A stretch of DNA of 64,000 nt from the NCBI GenBank assembly GCA_023052935.1, contig CM041298.1, positions 55,249,813 through 55,313,812 of the forward strand. Reading direction: 5' to 3'. Both the position numbers and the translations under genes were made by a program. This DNA is from Piezodorus guildinii. Lineage: Eukaryota > Arthropoda > Insecta > Hemiptera > Pentatomidae. Below the pieces are notes generated by a model that made no database searches, had not been told where the DNA came from, and was given only the letters and a program-made list of their open reading frames with translations. The stretch's first letter is position 1; every line of letters starts with the position of its first letter. This document shows, piece after piece, positions 14,701 through 27,095 of this stretch.

Positions 14701-17700
14701 TTGAGGCCTAAAAGAGGTATAAGGAGAAGAAACGAGGTGGAAGGAGAACAGTGATACCTTTCATAAATAACATTAGGACAAGGAAAACACTATTTAACCA
14801 TTAATTGTCCCTTTAGGTCTCCCAGTAATAATAATACTGATTTATTATAATTGTTTATATCTGTATATCTATAATTCTTTTTTTTGTTTATCTGTCAGGT
14901 CCTTACATTGGTAAAGACTTGTGAACCAGTAGCAGATATGAGATTATGCAGATCTCCGAGAGATTGGTCATTGTTGGCGCTGCAGAATATAAGGACAGGA
15001 AAGAGCCACTATCTCGTCATCTGTCGATGCCCAGACACGAGTCTTTTAGGTGATTTAAAAATAAATGTTTTAATAATATATAAATAAAAAAAAAATAGTT
15101 CAATTATAAGCATTCTAAAAAAAAACTTTTCAGAGGGTCCAATGAGCCATGATCAGCCCACATATGCAAGTGTACCAGGAATCAGGGTATATGGTATGAT
15201 GTGTGTAAACAAAACTTATTCAGCGTCTCCTACACCTACAACTTCAAAACGTAAAGCAAGGCCTCTACGTGATTCAAGAAGTTTAAGGATAAAAGGTGAG
15301 ATGCTATAAAAACTATATTTTAATTATATTTTTTATTATAGACATAATAATGGCTAACTATGTCATTCACCATAAACAGGCCAACTCTGCGTTTATGCTT
15401 GACATGGCTCACCGATGGCTCTGATGATGGATCACATGCCTGAGCCGAAATACCAGCAAAATTAAAATATTTTTAAAGGAATGACTCCTGCTTATTTTTA
15501 ACTACAATAATTTCCACAGTCGACGATACATACTCAATTTTGTCTAAATGAAATTTATAAAAGCTGTTCTAAAAGTTCTCTCTGGTGCAAAGTTAAAGCA
15601 TTTAAAGATGTTTCATCTATTTGTCCCTCCAATCATGTGCTTTCTTCAAAGGTTGTATTAGCTCGAATTATGTAAAATTATAATCCATATACTTGAGGTA
15701 ATTTTTACTATAAACATGATTGCTGTTACCCTAAATATATAGAACTATGGTCTAAGGTTTAGTCCCAAAGGAAATAATAATATCACATAATTATTAAAAC
15801 AAAAAAAGAATTGTATACAAAAAAATTACACAATATTTTTATGATAAGCAACACAAAAAAAGTCTTAAAGATAAAAGGGCCTAATAAAAGTCTCAAAATA
15901 TTGAGAGAGAATTTTCAAGTAGATAAATTAACATCAAAGTATAAAATATAAGACATTGAGAAACAAAATGAATGTGCTGATAAAATAATTGGTACTAAAA
16001 ATTTCTCCTTGACTGAGAAAAACAATAGATCATAGATATGTCAATCTATAATCTACTGATTTTACCAGGCAGGACGAAATTGAGTTTGTGGAGGGACCGA
16101 CAGATTGATTATTAATTGAATTAAACGGATTTGAAATAAAATAAGAGTTTCAAACATAACTTTTAAATCCAAACCAACATGGCAGCTAAACTGAAGGTTC
16201 TAGCGACAAATGTTATATAAAAAACAATATTCTCTATTAAACTTCTAAAGAAAACAAAAACTTTCAGAAAATTTTAAATCTGAGCAACACCAACAGAATG
16301 AGCATTACATTTTTGAGGATGAAAAAAGTAACAATAAAATCTGGTGCACGCAACTCACGACTTTCACTAACCTCCGTTGTTAAAATCTATTGAAGAATTT
16401 TCAAATAATGTTAAGAGTCGAAATTTATAGGTACAAATCTGGTGCAGGCAACATACGACCTTCACTTACCTCTGTTTTAAAAATTGATTCAAGAATTTTC
16501 AAATACAGATAGATATAAAAACGAGTGAAACCATTAAAGAATTAATTAAATTGAATTTCTATTATATTATTACCTAAAATAATCAGTTAGTTTTATCGGC
16601 TTTTCACCACTATTTATTAACTTTTACAAGCTTGTGTATAAGATAATATTTTTTCTAAAATCTTTAGCTTTCCAACGGTATATTATACATTTATATTACT
16701 GTTCTTATGTTCAAAAACAAAAAAAAAAATATATTTCTTTAGTTTCCTCCTTTAGTTGGATATTGAATTCATTCAACTTACAGATTTACTTGTTTTTCAT
16801 CAGTGTTAGCAAGATAATATGGTTATTTTTATAGAATCTACAAAATTAAAGGTACTTTAGGGGAAGACAATTTAAAATATCGGCATTTAAGCCTTGTCAG
16901 ACTATTTAAATCATAATGAAACCTACATGATGTTAAAGCCCATTAAATTTTACATCGACATAGTGAGGTTAATTAAAGTAAGTTTTTGAGAAAATCGTAA
17001 AAAGGTGCAAAATGCATGGTATAAAGTGGGTCTTCTGGTTACCTGATTTTGATGAAAAAGTTTTTGTAACATCTAGGGCATATAGGTATCTTAAATATGA
17101 AATTTCAATTTCATAGGACTTTATGTTTACGCGCGGAAGATAACACACACACATTTTTGCAGGACTTATTAATTTGGACTCAGGGGACCCTAAAACGTGA
17201 ATTTCCATTGAAAACTGGAATTTGAAAATTTCCACGATCGCAATACTTTCCCTTACTATACATTTCACATATAATAATAAATTCTTTATTTATTCTGGGA
17301 CAAGTCCCTTCGGAATAATGTTACAGACAAATTAAATTAGAGCTTCAAAGTCTTAGAGTAAAAAAAAATAAAATAAATAAACAAAAAGCAACAGAAATGA
17401 CAAAGAAAATGAATAATAGTTATAAATATTATAATAATTTAGAAAAAACAAATTAGACGAGAATAAAAAAATAAAAATATGTTCATATATACATTGCAAA
17501 ATAAATTATGCATAAAATAAAATTCAAAAATCTTTAATATACAAAATAAAATTTGAAAAATAATCGTTTCTCTCTGCCGATTTTTATTGAAATTTGCAAA
17601 TCACTTGAGGTTATTTGAAAATTGGATAGACAGGAAGTATTTGAATAAATGGGATTTGAAGATAGGAAGAGTATCGGAATGACGGATATAAGAGGGAATA

Positions 17701-19060
17701 GAATTCCATATGGACGAGGATCGGATAAGGAAAGATCTGTTCGATGAGGCGTTATATACAGGTCTGAAAACCGTGAGCGAGTGTTGCAGGAGTGGATGGA
17801 GGATTTAAATGAAAGTATATCAGAGATGTACGATGGACGTTGAGATCGGAGAACTTGGAAGAGAAAGGATAACAGGAAGCACTGAGAACGGTAGGATGGG
17901 TAAAACCACTTTAACTCCTGGTAGAATCGGGGTACAGACGTGTCCCTGGATATCCCAAAGATGAAACGTACCAGACAGTTAAATAATCGTTTTAGTTTAG
18001 CTTCAAGATCCCCAGAGACACCCCCATACACCACGCAACAGTAGTCAAAGTGGGGGAATATTAGTGAGCATACCAAAAGCCTGCGGGTTTCTAATGGAAG
18101 AAGGTGACGATGGTGATTTAGGAGTTTTAAGATGGAAATTGTGCGTCGAGAAATTTCGGAAACGTGGTTTTTCCAGGAAAGAGATTGGTCGAGGGTTACT
18201 CCAAGGTTTTTGACGGTTTGATGGAATTTTATAGGTTCATTATTTAAAAACAATGTTGGGATTAAGGAAAGGGTTTTGAGAAGTGGACTTGAGCCTATTA
18301 CAATCTCCTTAGTTTTATCTGCATTTAACTTTAACTTGTTGTCAGCTGCCCAGCAACTAATACGGTTTAAATCATCCTGGAGCTTTTCTGTTGCTAGTAA
18401 TAGGTCAGACGGAGGGAAGGAAAGGTAAATTTGGAGGTCATCCGCATACAAATGGTATTGGGAGTGATGGATATGGGAGGAAAGGTCGTTTATGTAGGTA
18501 GCAAAGAGGGTAGGAGATAGTGATGATCCCTGAGGAACACCACATGACAGAGGCATATAGGTAAGTGATAGCATGTCATCCAGGTCATGGCTACTGACGC
18601 CCGTATTTCCATATGGTAAGGTAGGGAGACATAAAATAAATAAATAAAATATAGGTAAGTGAAAGTAAAGACAAAAAAAAAAAAAAGATTTTTTTTTCAT
18701 TGAAACCAATATAACTCCTAAAAAGTAAGTCCTAGCAACAAATGTTATAAAACAAACTGTTCTCCACTAAATTTCAGACGAGTCAATACTTAAATTTTCG
18801 CCTCGAACAACACCAACAGAGCTAGAGCGTGTCATACTGAGAGTGAGAAAAACGTCACTAGATGAAAGTTACAGACACCCAGCCAAAAGATATCTATGTC
18901 TATTTTCACTACCAAATTTTAAAAGTTCTTCTTTATGTGTTAGCAATATCTATGAAAATATGATCAAATAATCATAAATTACTATATATTACTTTCAGAT
19001 GCAGGCATTCCATTCCCATGGCACAAGGTGAAGACATTACTAAAGGCGGCCAATTTGTAA
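7854..19060 (+). CDS. Secreted cysteine-rich protein, giant-lens/scoloptoxin-11-like family (3' five exons)
   Basis: Five exons join in frame: 7854-7961, 11616-11756, 14899-15049, 15134-15295 and 18999-19060, with stop TAA at 19058-19060. Every junction is GT-AG and phases match (0, 0, 1, 1). The 207-residue partial product has ten cysteines. These lie in LPEC; a V-C...LCACP...PC block followed by LNADDLHTTE; a KTCEPVADMRLCRSPRDWS block; an ICRCP block; and GIRVYGMMC. A basic linker and a PFPWHKV tail follow. The C-x-CP plus CEPV...CR..RDW pattern is the one I associate with arthropod proteins named after scoloptoxin-11, with some resemblance to the EGFR antagonist giant-lens (Argos). A role as an extracellular ligand or inhibitor is inference. 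In insects such genes are ordinary conserved loci, so nothing here indicates venom. The first exon(s), including a signal peptide, are not found. Family assignment is moderately sure; the exon structure is very likely right. Confidence 0.8.
8696..8776. repeat. (TA)n microsatellite
   Basis: An uninterrupted TA dinucleotide run of about 80 bp lies in the first intron of the cysteine-rich gene. Confidence 0.95.
8865..9155 (+). repeat. tRNA-headed SINE, family 2
   Basis: The head carries a tRNA-like TGTGGTGGCTAGCATAA A-box region and a GAGTTCAAACCCGC B-box region. A body follows with AGGAGACGTTAAAAGGTGGT and CACTGTAGCATCGTCCGATTA, ending in GGGCGTTAAATAAAC. The same unit occurs inverted at 41140-41430, and a fragment lies at about 41520-41605. 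Confidence 0.75.
9605..9700 (+). mobile_element. Fragment of the Helentron-like family
   Basis: The block TTTTCTAAATTCTTGCGC followed by TTCCGACGGTATATTATACG matches the internal block of the 0.9-kb family (compare 10895-10945). Both ends are missing. Confidence 0.5.
9760..10205 (+). mobile_element. CR1-like LINE fragment, decayed (reverse transcriptase C-terminus)
   Basis: Short frames in several phases match the C-terminal region of the intact ORF2 at 45348-48149. They include a HFDYGCE-type block near 9835, a block like MNRFIRFM near 9880, and the FLIRDTILITRLP...NYFETPIIYPFPQK type tail. Frameshifts and stops show that it is dead. The plus-strand frame at 9982-10197 reads this region in the wrong phase. 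Confidence 0.6.
10657..11571 (+). mobile_element. Helentron-like (DINE/HINE-type) element, complete copy
   Basis: This is the clearest copy of the 0.9-kb family. The 5' end is TCTGGTGCGGGCAACACACG followed by ACTTTCACTTAC. The 3' end has GTAAGTGAAAGT, an inverted copy of the 5' ACTTTCACTTAC. Just inside the 3' end is the palindrome ACTATATATATAGT, and a CA microsatellite at 11401-11437 lies about 130 bp further in. It has no coding capacity. Subterminal inverted repeats, a central microsatellite and a 3' hairpin are the hallmarks of non-autonomous Helentrons (DINE-1-like). Assignment to that group rather than to a MITE is inference. Confidence 0.7.
11851..12085 (+). mobile_element. Helentron-like family, 5' fragment
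   Basis: It starts with a diverged family head (ATCTCGTGCAGGCAACACGA) and keeps about 230 bp of the 5' block. The complete copy at 12090-12992 then begins. Confidence 0.6.
12090..12992 (+). mobile_element. Helentron-like element, complete copy
   Basis: It has the family head ATCTGGTGCGGGCAACACAC, the internal blocks in the usual order, a shortened CACACTCACACAG tract at about 12838, and the end block ACATATAGGTGAGTGGAAGT. It gives the uninterrupted 3' end used to show the nested LINE insertion at 17274-18648. The small frames at 12789-13164 are incidental. Confidence 0.7.
12993..13560 (+). mobile_element. Helentron-like family, fragment lacking the 5' third
   Basis: The sequence resumes at the ATCTTTAGCTTTCCAACAGT block directly behind the previous copy. 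It runs through the CTGTCAGACTATTTCAATCA and ACACACACACAG blocks to the GGACTTGGCCATTT block. It abuts the complete copy, giving a partial tandem arrangement. Confidence 0.6.
13558..13840. repeat. Direct duplication of a ~120-bp unit
   Basis: Two copies of a unit beginning TAACTAACTGAAGGAGAAAT and ending TGAGTTAGATTGACATAA lie at about 13561-13650 and 13714-13825. The second carries an internal expansion of ACATTCTA-type repeats. A third, diverged start lies at about 14237-14290. Confidence 0.65.
14330..14640. repeat. Inverted pair of units with a hammerhead-like core
   Basis: A minus-strand unit (about 14334-14425) and a plus-strand unit (about 14505-14640) share the same sequence order: CTGATGA, stem, GAAAC-like, CAAAATTAAAATATT, then ATTATTTCTAACTATTATA. 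In the plus unit CTGATGA is at 14507-14513, GCTC at 14516-14519, GAGC at 14528-14531 and GAAAC at 14533-14537. A third plus-strand copy lies at 15421-15540. Confidence 0.6.
15415..15540 (+). repeat. Unit with hammerhead-like core, diverged
   Basis: CTGATGA at 15421-15427 and GAAAT at 15447-15451 flank GGATC/GAGCC, which pair with one mismatch. The tail matches the unit at 14505-14640, including the CAGTCGACGATACATACTCA end. Confidence 0.55.
16336..16434 (+). mobile_element. Helentron-like family, 5' fragment
   Basis: The family head ATCTGGTGCACGCAACTCAC and about 90 bp of following sequence stand immediately in front of the next copy, which starts at 16436. Confidence 0.6.
16436..18669 (+). 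mobile_element. Helentron-like element split by a LINE insertion
   Basis: The element runs from the head at 16436 to the TTTCACATATA block at 17273. It is interrupted by a LINE (17274-18648) and resumes at 18649 with ATATAGGTAAGTGAAAGT. The five bases ATATA appear on both sides of the insert (17269-17273 and 18649-18653), but only once in the uninterrupted copy near 12970. This is a nested insertion with a target-site duplication. Confidence 0.75.
17274..18648 (-). mobile_element. CR1-like LINE, 5'-truncated, reverse transcriptase C-terminal half
   Basis: The minus-strand reading frame shows the palm motifs GVPQGSSLSPTLFATYINDL and HLYADDLQIYL, followed by NKLKLNADKTKE and NLGVTLDQSLSWKNHV. 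The FADD-type catalytic motif is present as YADD. Near 17740 the frame shifts: the expected ending (FLIRSSSIWNSIPSYIRHS to a stop near 17604) is in a different phase, so the copy is dead. The 3' end, at the left, is a short ATT/TAA-type tail. It is 5'-truncated inside the reverse transcriptase. The first ~20 residues of the open frame belong to the flanking element. Confidence 0.85.
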
Positions 19061-20378
19061 AAGAGAGGCAAAGAGGAATAAGAACGAAACAAGGAGATAG
19101 CACAAATTATATTGTGCTCAACCTCCGAAAACTAGGCATTAACGGGTAATAATTTATGTAAACAAACGAGTTTATATAATTGTTCCTTTTGGAATAGTGT
19201 CGAATGAAACCATATAAGTGTCTCATAATTCTTTTATTTATTACATAAATTGAAACCCACCATTTATATTTCCATAAAGTATATTAGGTCAAGTAAAGAA
19301 GAGAATCATAATTCTAAAAAAAATATACATGTATCGAACATTTGTGATTAAGACATTCATTCTTAAACCAAACTATGTGCTGTAAATACAAGCTTTTATT
19401 TATTTTATTTATGTACCTAAATTATAGTCATGAATACATCAGATGAAACATATAATTCATTGTAAAAGTATAATAATTATAAAAAATGACTTCCTAGAAA
19501 GAAATCTAAGAGATTTAAATTTGTAATAAATGTAGATTTAAAATTTAGATATTAAGAATATTTATTAAATCTATTAGCCTATATAGATATAACATATCTT
19601 TAAAAACGTTTGGTTTCTAGAACTTTTCCAGACATAATGTGCTATGTAAAACAATTGATGCTGTGCAGTAGAGATATGTGTTATAGATAATTAATAACAA
19701 ATTGTATATTTATTTTATATGTTTACACCTCCTAGAGTTTTTCATGTAATATTTGAGGTCAGAAAGAGAAAAAAAAAAAAAGGAAAAACCCGTGGGATGA
19801 TGTAAACGATGGTAATTTAAACTTAAAATAAAATATATGATTTATTTATAATTTGTTTCAATTAAAGCAACCCAAAACCCGAATCAATCCCCTAACTCAA
19901 CCTAAAAAAATAAAAACAAACCTATAAAAATAAATAAATTCAAGCCGGAAGCCTTATAGACACTGATAGGCAGGCATAAGTATCTGTATTATTGTAATAT
20001 TTCACTCGGAATATTTACTAAAACCTCATATTGACTAGGCTCAACGTAAGCACTAAAACTGGAGACTTTGTAGTAGGAATGTTGATTAAAAGCTTATTTT
20101 TATTTGCTCATCTGTGTAAGAGAAGACTTCACATAATGAATTTTCTATAGCCTCGGACATTTTCATACTAAGCTTTGTAACTAACAGTAGCAGAGAGTTC
20201 CAGTTACTAAGAGTTCCACTTAATGATTAATTTAAATTTTTTATTATATTCAAATATAATTTCAATAGAAATCAAAATTAGCTACTTAATGAATGATCTC
20301 TAAATCTATGAAATGTAAACTACCAGCAAAATTTAATAAATGATTTTAAAAAAATAAAGAAATAGAATTTTAATTATG

Positions 20379-20432
<54 letters not shown>

Positions 20433-20465
20433 ATACACCTTTTTTTTTTTTTATAATATTAAAAA
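19061..20465. other. 3' flank of the cysteine-rich gene, low-complexity spacer
   Basis: No exon is seen on either strand. I looked for the last EFL1 exon(s) on the minus strand and found nothing with coding character. A TA microsatellite lies at about 20386-20440. Confidence 0.5.
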
Positions 20466-21383
20466 AATCTGGTGCGAACAAAACAAAAGTTTTACTTAGC
20501 TCCGTCATTAAAATCAATTTAAGAAATTTTAAATGAAATTAAGAGTTGAATAAGTTTAACGAATCATATTGAGTTTCAATGAAAACATTTATTTTAGATT
20601 ATATTTATTTTGATTTAGATAATATTTATAAATTAACAATAAAAATTATTATCTACAACAATCAGTTAGTTTTATCCACTTTTCATCACTCTCTATTACC
20701 TTGAACAACTTTTTATACGAGATATCATTTTTCTTAATGCTTTAGCTTTACAACAGTATATTATACATCTTTATCACTATTCTTAAGTTCAAAAAAAAAA
20801 AATTTACTTAAAATTTTTTTTTTTGCTTTTCTCCTTTAGTTAGTCATCAAATTCATTCAATTTGTATATTTAGCCGTTTTTTTTTTTATCAATGCTAATA
20901 ACATGAAATGGTTAATTTTTTAGAATCTACAAAATCAAAGGTACTTTAGAGAAGAACATTTAAAATATGTGTGTTTAAGCCTTGTCACACTATTTTCAAT
21001 AACGATAAAACCAACATGATATTAAACCTTATTAAATTTTACATCAGTGTAGAGAGTTTAATTAAAATTGTTTTGTTTTTGAGAAAATCTTAAAAAGATA
21101 CAGAATGCAGAGTATAAAATGGTTCGTCTGGTTCTTTAATTTTTGGGGAAAAAATTACTGTATCATCTCAGTATATATTTATATACTTTTCTAAAATAAG
21201 GAATTACAGTTTCATGCAGTTTTCGAGCTAGACTTATCACACACACACCTGCACACAGATCTTTTTGCGAGACTAGGGATCCTAAAACTTGCATTTCCAG
21301 GGTAAACCAAAATTTGAAAATCGTTCACGATTGCAATCCTTTTTTTTTACTACATATTTCATGTATAGGTATTTGAAAGTAAT
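20466..21383 (+). mobile_element. Helentron-like element, complete but diverged copy
   Basis: The head ATCTGGTGCGAACAAAAC, the ACACACACCTGCACACAG tract near 21240 and the end block TATAGGTATTTGAAAGT are in the family order. Divergence is higher than in the copies at 10657 and 12090, suggesting an older insertion. Confidence 0.65.
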
Positions 21384-21739
21384 GATCTAAAAATATGAAA
21401 AAATATTTAAAAGACATTATTGAACTTAAAATAATTATTTTAAATTAAATATTATACTTCTAATGCCAATGTCAATAGATATTGAAAATTTAATTAAATT
21501 GATATTGGATCATTCGCTAATTCTTCCCTAATAATGACTCAAACAGGATATTTTAGAAATATAAGCATGACAGGAAAAATAAGTTGAATAAAAATAAGCA
21601 TGAGAGTACAAAATCACAAGTGGAGGAAAGAATTCAATAACATTTATGGAAACATGTTCTATGATATGTAAAATATAAAATCTATAAATCTAACAATTTT
21701 GCATTTCAAGTCAAAGTAATTATTGAGAAGGTTACTTAC

Positions 21740-24700
21740 CTAAGACTTCAGCGTTGACCTGTATGTTGCACTTATACATAGCAGCCATGAGCCTCTGCGG
21801 TTGAGCTTGGAAACCCTTTCTGCAACCTTCTTTTACTGCAGACATTATTTGGCCAGAGAAGGGCCCATAAGAACCACTGAAACAATTTTATTTTTTGTAA
21901 ACTACCTCTAGAAAAAAAAATTCTGATGTATCATGACTAAATCTAAGCAAGCATGTTAACACTAAACAGTTAAAAAATTCATCATTAATAGTTCTATTAT
22001 TTTCAAATATCTGCTTTCGTTTTTCTCGGTTCACAAATAAACACAGATAATGATATGATACCAACAGAAATGCATCGCAGGTTGCTCAAAGGAGCAGCAA
22101 GGCCTAGTGAATAGAGCATTAGGTTACTGTTCTCTAGATTCCAGTTCCGAATCCCGGCTAAGGCAGAATATTATTTATTCTGTAATTTCAGGCGTGGAGT
22201 AACCCTGGGGTATGGAGACCCTCCTAGGGCACAACCAGCCTCTATAAAGTGGGTACCCGAAATTGGGGAAAAATCTGTGTTTAAGTGTGATTTAGACCTA
22301 ATCATCTCCTTGCATGGTCGTTGGCCGTGAAACAGTACGAATCTCCATAAGTACTGAACACGAGACCCTTTATGGGGGTTGTAGAGATACAGGGTTTTTT
22401 TAATTGAATTTTTGAATATGTGTTTTTGTTTTTCTATGCCATGATATACCAGCAGAACTGTATCACAGGTTTATGTGTTTATTTAAAATGCTGTTTTGGA
22501 TTATTGAAGCAGAACTCTTTCCCAAAACACAAAGGTGCACCTGTACATGACATTGGTAAGACCGGTTCTCCGAATGCTGGACTTTATCTAGTTCACAGGA
22601 AGCCCTTCTCCTAACGTTAAAGAGGAGAATATTAGGAATGGTCCTATACAAAAAGATTTATGGGTCAAGGAAAGTGGGAAGACCTCGGTTTTGATGGATC
22701 GATGGAGTGGACAGCGGATGTCAGGTCCATCTTGAGCATGTGCAATGGAAGAGCGGTGGCAAGAAACAGAGAATACTGGTGGACCAAGCTGCAGGAGGCC
22801 TTGACTCTACAGAGTTGTAGCACCATGGAAGATGATGTTTTAAAAATATAGCCACAACAAATTAAGAGTACATCCAACCTGACAGAGGAAATCTCCAACC
22901 CTATATATGAAATAACAGTGAATTGCTGAGTTCAGGACACACAAGACTCACCAATACATTATCACAAGAGGCACCATAATGTATCATTTTGAGGTTAAGA
23001 TGTCTGTGTTGATTTTTGAAAAATAACCCTAACAAAAAAATTATTTTTTTTAAGAAAGTGATAATTTTGAAAATAGTTTTTTTATCTACAAATTTTTTAT
23101 TCACACCTGTCAATCTTCCAGTGGCGCGACAGGCCGTGTAGGCTTGGGCTTCGCGGTGTAAACTCCTGCGAGTTTACTCTCATGTTTCACGATGCAATTT
23201 TCAGTGTAGGGTCATCACTCCCTACGACTAATTTTTTGAGTGGCCACCCTTTGGCTGACGGTCTCACATACCCGGGGAAGAGGCTGTGAGTGAATCCCAT
23301 TTTTTCACATCCTTATAAAAGCCCCACTGGGACTGGGATTCGAACTCAGAACCTGTAGCATGAGAGGCTAGCGCGCAAGCCAATCAGCCACGGGCTTCCC
23401 ACCCACACCTGTCAATCAGTGTTGACAATTAGCGAATTTGAGGAACATTATGACAGTCTGGCATAACAGGTACGATGGAGAGAAGATACCCTGGCATCTC
23501 TTCTTGGAATGCTTCAAATCAAATTACTTTTAAAAAATGGATATTTCTAAACAAAATGTTAAAGAACAGAATGAAGGAATAACAAAGCGAAAGTAGATAT
23601 ACACCAGCATAGAATAAACAGCAACTCTTGTAGTTGATAAGGCTATATATTAATTAACTATAGAAACAAGGTGAAAAAAATATACTATAAAATGTAACTA
23701 ATATTTTATTCCATTTTTGTAAACAAACTGGATGTCCTTCCCTAGAACTAGAGAGCACTTAACGAGAGCAAACCATGCCATGTTGTTGGAATCCATGAAA
23801 ATGAATACTGTTGGTAAGAAATAGGACAAGCTGCTTATGGAAAAAGTAGGTACTAGTGGATCTGCTAAAAAATAAAATTGCAAAATTTTGAATGATTACC
23901 TAAGAAAGTACTGAAAAATACATAGTTAAATATGTACACTGATAGAAGAAATACGAATATCTGTTTGTATAATATAACTTAAGTTTTTAGCTTGATTTAA
24001 AAAATTTTTAAAATAGTATTTAAGACAAAAATAATTACCTAGCAGTACTTTCAATAGTCCAATCCTTGATAATAAAAGCGACCCCCATCATAGGTTCCTC
24101 ACACAGTGGTCCTGCCAATGTAGCCATTTGGAATCCATTTATAAAACTGCTGTTGTATTCATGTAACATACTGTTACTGACTTCGGCAGTAGCTTGTTGC
24201 CAAAAATTATTATTGTAACCTGAATTTATAAATAATGGGATTAATAATAGTGATCTGTGTTATAAAGTAATCTTAATTTTACTATCTAGATTTAATAAAA
24301 CTAAACAAAAAGACGATTGTCATTCAGCGAAATAGAAATAATTCAATGTAGTATTCAAAAGGATTAATAAATAATAAAAATAAGAGGCTAAAATCAAAAC
24401 ATTATGTTATTGTTTTAGAACACAAGAACACACTTTTGCTAAAAAACTGAATTATATCTTTTTTGTTTCTTGTTGGTGCTCATATATCTACAATGGAATA
24501 TTGATAATCAATAAAAAAAACTATTTGTTATTTGATGTATTTTAAAATCTCTGGACCATTATTTCCTTCATTAAATTTAAAGGTCAATGATATAATATAA
24601 ATGTGTTTTCCTATTAGCGCTAATGAATCCTAATGCTGATATTAATATTCTTTAATACTGTCCAGATAGATGTTTTCATTTTTAAGTTAAAACAATATTG

Positions 24701-27095
24701 TATACCGCCAGTATAATTGAGTTGATAGCATCACAGAGACACAAATGTGTGTGTAAAGTTGCTGGACTCCTTGAAGAAGGAATACCGAAATTTCAGTAGG
24801 CCTATCATTAATATAGTATTTGAAGTTGACTCCTAACCTTCAGCAAAACACCTCCTTTTAAGTAATAAATAAACCAGTAAAAACTAATTATAATAAAACA
24901 AATATATAAAAATGAACCTTTGATTGAGTTGAATAAAATATTTGGCCCGCATCTCCTGGGGCCAAAACTCCAAATTTTTTCAACAAAATTATCTTCATTC
25001 CATGGCGAGCCTGCTTCATTGAAGGCATTGGCTAATTTTTCTTTAAAAACACTAATTTCACGCAATGTTTTATCAGAGAGCTGCAATGGAACATTTCCTA
25101 CATTGTCATCCTTCAAATTTAACTTTTCTAAACCATCCTCAATTTTATTAATCTTTTCTAGACTACTAATAAATTTGTCGAGTGTTTTGATTAGATCAAC
25201 ATTTTTATCTAAAAGTTCCGTAATACTGGCAGGAAGAGGAGTACACAAAATTTTTATTTCGGCCTGTTTGCCCGGAGTGCTCATAGTTACTAAGCCTTCA
25301 GAATCTACTTTTGAGCTTTCTGTTGTCTCCTGAAAACAATAAATATAAATCAATTTAATAGTCTACTACATGAATAAAACATTTCAGGGTGAATTGATTA
25401 AAACCTAACCTTCTTAGATATGTATTGATCCTGTATTGCTTCATTTACCATATCGAGTACAGGTGGTGGAACAACCGTTTCACGAAAAGGAATGATGGGT
25501 TCAGAAGAGTTTATTTCTATTTTAGCAAACCTAAAATGTTTTTTTTTTAATAAAATGGTAAAATTAAAAATTTTTAATTATTTCAAATAATAAATTAATG
25601 TCATTAAATAAGCTTTAATGCTTAAAGTTCAGATATCATCATTATGTACCTCGTGCGAAGATCATCAAGACATCTTTCCAAATGAACTTCACCTGCTGTG
25701 ATTAGCACATGTTCTCCGGTTTCTTGAACTAAAACCTATGAAAAAAAAAAAGTTAAATAAATAAAAGAATAAAAATATTTGTAAACTCTATCATGTTAGA
25801 TAAGTTTATGTTTTCAATTTTTTCTCACATTCTTATAAACACCAGGTGTAGAAGTACAAAAGCGGAATTTTATTGTAAAAATTGCACATCGGTTATTTAA
25901 AAATTATAAACAATATTTTTCTCCATTGGAATTTATACATTTTTCCCACCTCTTCGGCAGGTTATGAATGCCACACCAAAAAAACAATTTTTCCTTTGTC
26001 GAGACTTTTTTCGTACATTTTTATACGAATCGAAGTGTTGTTCAAGGAGTGCATGTCCCAATGATGTCAATAGATGGTAATAAGACAGAGCCAAGTCTAG
26101 AGAATAAGCGGCATGCGCTAGTATTTCCCAATAGACCTCCTTGATTGTATCTGTGACCCGTTTTGCTGTGTGTGAGGGGGCATTATCATGAAGCAAAATG
26201 ATTTTATGTTGCCTTTTTGCATATTCCGGTCGTCTTTCAAGTATTGCTTGAAATCAAATCGATCATTTGTTGCTGGTAGCGAACTGTGTTAACGGTTTCG
26301 CCAGGTTTTAATAGCTCATAATATATTATACCCTTTTGATCCCACCAAACGCACAGCATTGTTTTCTTTCCAAAACGATTTGGTCTTGCAGTGGATGTTG
26401 ATGGTTTGCCTGGATTCACCCATGATTTACGATACTTAGAATTCTGAAAATATATCCACTTTTCATCACCTGTCACTATAAAGAAATGATTTTCTTTTAC
26501 ATCTGATGAGCAGCATTTGACAAGTGGTTTTTTCGATTTTCTTTCTGTCTTTCATTCAGTTTATGTGGTACCCATTTTCCCACTTTCTGAATCTTTCCCA
26601 TAGCTTTCAGATGAAGAGATACAGCTTTTTGTGTCACATTTAATTGTTCTGCGAGGTCTTGTTGAGTCTGAGTATCATCTTCATCCAATTTCTTCTTCCT
26701 CAAGTCCTTGTTTTCAAACTTTTTCAGTGGTTTCCCACACTCCTCTTTTCTCACGTCAAAATCACCACTTTTAAATTTTTGAAAACACTCAAAGCATTGA
26801 GTTTTACCAACAGCCTTGTTCATCGTATGCTTCGACGAGCAATCTATGCGATTCTGCAGCAGTTTTCTTCAAATGATAGCAATGCTGTTCGCAAATCATA
26901 GTTCATAGGCACAAAAGTCGACATGTTTGAGGTTATAGGAAAATATAGCGGTGTATGAAACTTAGGTTATTGTGTGTTTGACAACTTTGCAGCTGTTAGA
27001 GGGAGAAGATGGCCCTACACGAAGCGGTATTATGGTCTTTAAACTGATAGCGAGTACCATCTATAGGGAAATTTCGGTTTCATACTTCTACACCT

